A stretch of DNA of 64,000 bases from contig QFPN01000001.1 of the NCBI GenBank assembly GCA_003241695.1, forward strand, positions 372,001 to 436,000, given 5' to 3'. Source of the stretch: Ancylobacter novellus. GTDB taxonomy: Bacteria; Pseudomonadota; Alphaproteobacteria; Rhizobiales; Methylopilaceae. The notes under the pieces are model-generated. The model was not told where the DNA came from, did not search any database, and worked only from the letters and a program-made list of their open reading frames with translations. Below, one piece after another: positions 61,059 to 64,000 of the stretch. Every line of letters begins with the position of its first letter. The stretch's first letter is position 1. The position numbers were made by a program, and so were the translations under genes.

Positions 61059-61817
61059 TCAGCTCGCGCCAAGCGCCTCCAGACGGCCCGCGTCCAGGAT
61101 CCGCACGCCGTCGGGCACCACGAGCAGGACCTTGTCGCGCACGAGCTTCGAGATCACCCGGCTCACCGTCTCGATCGTCAGCCCGAGATGGTCGGCGAGG
61201 TCCTGCCGCGACATCGGCAGCGGAATGGTGACGACGCTCGCGCCGAGACGGCCGAGCCGCTCGCGCATGCTGAGCAGGAAGGCCGCGACCTTCTCCTCCG
61301 CGGCGCGCCTGCCAAGCAGCACCATGTGGTCCTGCGCGAGCGTCAGCTCGTGGGTCGCGGCCTCGTGCAGGCGACGGAGGAAGTGCGGCTTGCGGTCGAC
61401 GAAGGCGATGAAGGCCGAGCGGTCGAAGCGGCAGGCGGAGACCTGATCGATCGCGTCGGCCGAGAAGCCGTAGCGGGCGCTGAGCGACAGGCCGACGAAG
61501 TCGCCTGGCAGCAGGAAGCCGACGATCTGGCGGCGCCCGTCCGGCAGCAGCTTGTAGAGGCGCAGCATGCCGCAGGTGACGTTGTAGACGGCGTCCGCCT
61601 CGTCGCCCTGAATGAACAGCGTCTCCTTGGGCGAGAAGCCGGTCTTGTCGGCGAGGAAGCTCAGCTCGTCGAGCTCGCCGATCTCGAGCGCGGCGCAGAC
61701 GCTGACGCCGCGCACGCCGCAATCAGAGCAGGACGCGCCTGGACAGCGCGAACGTCCCATCGCGCGCGCCGCGCCGTCGCAGCCCGCCGTGCGGCCGATC
61801 TCCATCGCCTCGCTCAT
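61059..61817 (-). CDS. FNR/FnrN-type oxygen-responsive regulator
   Basis: A 252-residue Crp/Fnr-family protein with the full set of Fe-S ligands: Cys30, Cys33 and Cys41 (CSDCGVRGVSVC, the C-x2-C-x7-C pattern) plus Cys129 in QVSACRFDR, matching FNR Cys122. The cyclic-nucleotide-type beta roll follows, then the HTH with SRQDLADHLGLTIETVSRVISKL (E-x2-SR recognition helix of FNR). It should activate microaerobic genes. A perfect FNR box lies about 75 bases upstream, so it probably controls itself. FnrN/FnrL subtype is an inference. Confidence 0.88.
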   Translation of the reverse strand: MSEAMEIGRTAGCDGAARAMGRSRCPGASCSDCGVRGVSVCAALEIGELDELSFLADKTGFSPKETLFIQGDEADAVYNVTCGMLRLYKLLPDGRRQIVGFLLPGDFVGLSLSARYGFSADAIDQVSACRFDRSAFIAFVDRKPHFLRRLHEAATHELTLAQDHMVLLGRRAAEEKVAAFLLSMRERLGRLGASVVTIPLPMSRQDLADHLGLTIETVSRVISKLVRDKVLLVVPDGVRILDAGRLEALGAS

Positions 61818-61892
61818 CGCTCTCGGCTCTCCTTCGGAGAGCGGCCGAACCGGCCGCCCGGGTTTGTCCTAGATCATAGACGGCTGTGCGGT

Positions 61893-61906
61893 TTGATCTC
61901 CATCAA
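61893..61906. promoter_or_regulatory. perfect FNR box
   Basis: TTGAT-CTCC-ATCAA, an exact match to the FNR/FixK/Anr consensus. Placed between the divergent FNR gene and the 61987 gene, 75 and 80 bases from their starts, so it may serve either or both. Confidence 0.85.
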
Positions 61907-61986
61907 AGCCGCGGGCGAAACGCCGCTGTCATGTCGCGCCAAGAGCAGTCCTGAGAGCCGCGCCCGCCCATGAGCCGACCCATTCG

Positions 61987-62535
61987 ATGAGCCGAACCTT
62001 GGCCGCGAACGTCCCCCTGAACGATGTCTTCATCGCCCGGACCCTGTGCGCGGAAACCGTCCTGTCGGACGCGGCCGCGACGCGGCGCGCCTTCGCGCTG
62101 GCGAGCCTCGCGCATCCGCGGCTCACTTACGGCGGTTGGGTCCGCTACCTGAAGCGCGCCGCGCGGCCGAACCAGGATCGGACCGGGATCATGTTTCTCG
62201 AAGACCGGCGCGGCTATCCCCACGCCATGTTCCGCTACGCGGTCGACGACCGGCCGTCGCTGGTCGCCGCGGCCGCCGAGAGCGCAGCGCGCATCCTGAG
62301 GCTGTCCGACATCGTGGCGGCCGACGTCGCGGCGGATTCGCTGCTTCCGGAGATCGCGACGCTCGCCGAACGACTCGCCGGAAGCCTCGACTGCGCGATG
62401 GTCATGATCGAACTCCCCGGCGCGCTCCGGATCGGACAAGGAGCGCTCGTCGGTTATGAAGAGGCGGCGGGCGGCGTCGTGTTCCGTCCGTTGCCACGCG
62501 ACGCGGAAACGGCGGCCTCCGGGGCCGCGGCCTGA
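61987..62535 (+). CDS. conserved protein of unknown function, FNR-box neighbour
   Basis: A 182-residue protein (LNDVFIARTLCAETVLSDAAATRRAFALASLAHP, then LTYGGWVRYLKRAARPNQDRTGIMFLEDRRGYPHAMFRYAVDD). I see no signal peptide or membrane span. The overall alternation of strands could be a GNAT-like fold, but no acetyl-CoA P-loop is evident. Its start lies 80 bases from a perfect FNR box, so expression may respond to oxygen. Family not recognised. Confidence 0.55.
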   Translation: MSRTLAANVPLNDVFIARTLCAETVLSDAAATRRAFALASLAHPRLTYGGWVRYLKRAARPNQDRTGIMFLEDRRGYPHAMFRYAVDDRPSLVAAAAESAARILRLSDIVAADVAADSLLPEIATLAERLAGSLDCAMVMIELPGALRIGQGALVGYEEAAGGVVFRPLPRDAETAASGAAA

Positions 62536-62597
62536 CGACTGATCGAAGGAAGACGCGAGCGCGCGGCCGGCGCCGGCCGCACGCTCCCACAACGCCG

Positions 62598-64000
62598 TCA
62601 GAACTTCAGCGTCAGCCGCCCGTCGAGCGAACGGCCGGGACCGCGCACGCCGTCTCCCCAGGCTCCGCCATAAGTGACGAGGTCCGCGCCTCCGAGCGGG
62701 AGGACGTAATTCTTGTCGAACAGGTTGTTCAACCCGACTTCGATCTTGACGCTCTCCCATTCGTAGCCGGTGCGCAGGTTCACGAGCGCATAACCGGAAG
62801 TCTCGATTTCGTTGTGAACCTGGTTGACCTTCGATTTCGGCGCGACAAGCCGCAGCTCCACCCCGCTCGTCCAGCCGCCATAGCGGTGGTTGAGCCCGAT
62901 CGAACCGTTGAGCGGCATGATACGGTAGAGGTTCACGCCGTCCGTCCGCTTGCCTCGGACATAGTTCAGTGAGCCGGTCAGCTCTCCCACGCCCCAGGCG
63001 TCGTCGCTCCACAGCCGGACCTTGCCGTCCACGTTCACGCCCGCCAGCCAGGCGTCGTGATTGGCGAACTGCAGGTAGACGAAGCCGTTCCGCAGCGTGG
63101 GGTTGGCGGGCTGAGCCGCGAGGCAGCTCGGCCTGAGGCACCGGTCGACGTCGATGAAGTCCTGCACGTAGCTGTAGTAGGGCGCGACGCGCAGGCTCCA
63201 CCGATCCTGGTCCGGATCGCGCCAGGACGCGGAGAAAGTGACCGTGTGCGCCTTCTCCGGCTTGAGATCGACGTCGCCCACATAGCCGTTTCCGTCGCCG
63301 AACCAGCCGATCATCGACATCGCCATGGCGTTCGTCGACCACGTGTAGCGTTCATAAAGATTGGGCGAGCGCGTCTTGCGCGCCGCGCTCAGCTCATAGG
63401 CGCTCCCGGCGTCGGGCTGGTAGCGGATCAGGGCGGAGCCGTCGACGTTCACGTCGGTCTTCGAACGGTCGCGGGCGTTGAAGGCGGCGGCGTCCGCGCC
63501 GTACATCATGGCGTTGTACCCATGCACCTTGCCGGCGTTCATCCACACCACGTCGTTGCGGACGCCGACGACGCTGGTCCATTGCGGCGACCAGTGCCGT
63601 TCCCATTCCGCATAGGTTCCGACGCGGCCGCGGCGACCGTCATTGATGTTCAGGAACTTCTCCGGCCCCATCATCATGGAGCCGGCGACCGGATCCCACC
63701 AGTCGTTCAGGCTGTTGTGGTTGAGCTCGTTGCCAAAGCGGAAGACGTCGTGCTCACCGCTCGGGATGGTGGCGTCGACCGTATAGCCGAGGTCCGTGCT
63801 GCGGGTGTCCATGGGCATGGCGCCGGTCTTGTCCGGCTCGATGAAGCCCATGGTGTGGCGCACCCGGCTGACGAAGGCCTTGGCGTCGACCGAGCCCCAG
63901 TCGAACTGCCCTTCGTAGCGCGCGTTGGCGTGGAGGCTGCGGTTGTCGACGAGGTCCATGTACTGGTTCACGAAGCCCTGGCGCGGCATGTACTGGCCGC
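62598..64000 (-). CDS. TonB-dependent outer-membrane receptor, C-terminal part
   Basis: About 467 codons of a leftward gene that continues past the right edge. The visible part is a 22-strand-barrel sequence ending in F (RLTLKF), with typical elements SPNLYERYTWS, GYVGDVDLKPEKAHTVTFSASW and VGLNNLFDKNYVLPLG. It is rich in Met and His in extracellular loops (GSMMMGPEKF, GKVHGYNAMMYGAD), a feature of copper receptors such as OprC. The signal peptide and plug are outside the window, so ligand is inferred. Closest neighbours are the FNR region genes. Confidence 0.8.
   Translation of the reverse strand, partial: GQYMPRQGFVNQYMDLVDNRSLHANARYEGQFDWGSVDAKAFVSRVRHTMGFIEPDKTGAMPMDTRSTDLGYTVDATIPSGEHDVFRFGNELNHNSLNDWWDPVAGSMMMGPEKFLNINDGRRGRVGTYAEWERHWSPQWTSVVGVRNDVVWMNAGKVHGYNAMMYGADAAAFNARDRSKTDVNVDGSALIRYQPDAGSAYELSAARKTRSPNLYERYTWSTNAMAMSMIGWFGDGNGYVGDVDLKPEKAHTVTFSASWRDPDQDRWSLRVAPYYSYVQDFIDVDRCLRPSCLAAQPANPTLRNGFVYLQFANHDAWLAGVNVDGKVRLWSDDAWGVGELTGSLNYVRGKRTDGVNLYRIMPLNGSIGLNHRYGGWTSGVELRLVAPKSKVNQVHNEIETSGYALVNLRTGYEWESVKIEVGLNNLFDKNYVLPLGGADLVTYGGAWGDGVRGPGRSLDGRLTLKF

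Noticed and set aside
1..64000. CRISPR arrays, tRNA or rRNA genes, integrases, transposases
   Set aside because: No regular direct-repeat/spacer pattern, cloverleaf-type sequence, rRNA segment or DDE/tyrosine-recombinase protein noticed by reading; REPs account for the repeats seen.

Overview
The window is high-GC DNA from an alphaproteobacterium, most likely a methylotrophic member of the Hyphomicrobiales (Methylopila/Hansschlegelia-like). This rests on gene content, not on a database search. The content that points there is a complete trimethylamine-to-methylamine pathway, a bacterial ceramide-type locus like that of Caulobacter, an FnrN-type regulator, an NdvA-like glucan exporter, and many intergenic REP palindromes of the rhizobial kind. 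Genes are dense, often with 1-4 nt stop/start overlaps. I see no tRNA, rRNA, CRISPR array, prophage or transposase.

Layout, left to right. 0-5 kb: an SPFH-domain gene running off the left edge, an M1-type metallopeptidase, and a small locus with a subtilisin-type protease carrying a PatG-like C-terminal domain followed by two short Cys-rich peptides, each with a QSGC junction. The peptide locus looks like an unclassified peptide-maturation system. 5-10 kb: ferrochelatase, a Uma2 protein, an ABM-domain monooxygenase and a divergent ArsR-type regulator separated by a perfect 16-bp inverted repeat, and a DUF1007/NicO metal-uptake pair. 10-22 kb: a leftward operon for an APC permease, DmmC, DmmB, DmmA, DmmD, Tmm and Tdm, which together take trimethylamine via TMAO and dimethylamine to methylamine and formaldehyde. 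Two tandem LuxR-type regulators point away from it.

22-27 kb holds surface-polysaccharide genes: an ABC-2 permease, a GT8-like protein, a sialyltransferase-like protein and an ELM1-family protein. 27-41 kb is a sphingolipid locus. It has an ABC exporter, a fatty acyl-AMP ligase, an ACP, a serine palmitoyltransferase, a Tam41-like nucleotidyltransferase, a diacylglycerol/ceramide-kinase-type enzyme, a CDP-alcohol transferase, a HIT protein, an LptF/LptG-like pair, a GNAT protein that may be the ceramide synthase, and a sugar-nucleotidyltransferase-like protein. Synthesis, head-group addition and transport could all be coded here, but no 3-ketosphinganine/ceramide reductase is visible.

41-48 kb is the four-gene ligase-associated DNA repair set (ATP ligase, MBL exonuclease, Lhr-like helicase, PdeM), interrupted by REP palindromes and a REP-flanked GIY-YIG gene. 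48-60 kb is mainly envelope genes: an outer-membrane barrel, DUF3429, a very large PodJ-like Sel1 protein, NdvA-like ABC exporter, D,D-carboxypeptidase, CobW GTPase, FATP-type acyl-CoA synthetase and an L,D-transpeptidase lipoprotein. 60-64 kb: a small secreted protein, an FNR-type regulator with a perfect FNR box in its divergent promoter region, an unknown protein sharing that region, and the C-terminal part of a TonB-dependent receptor running off the right edge.
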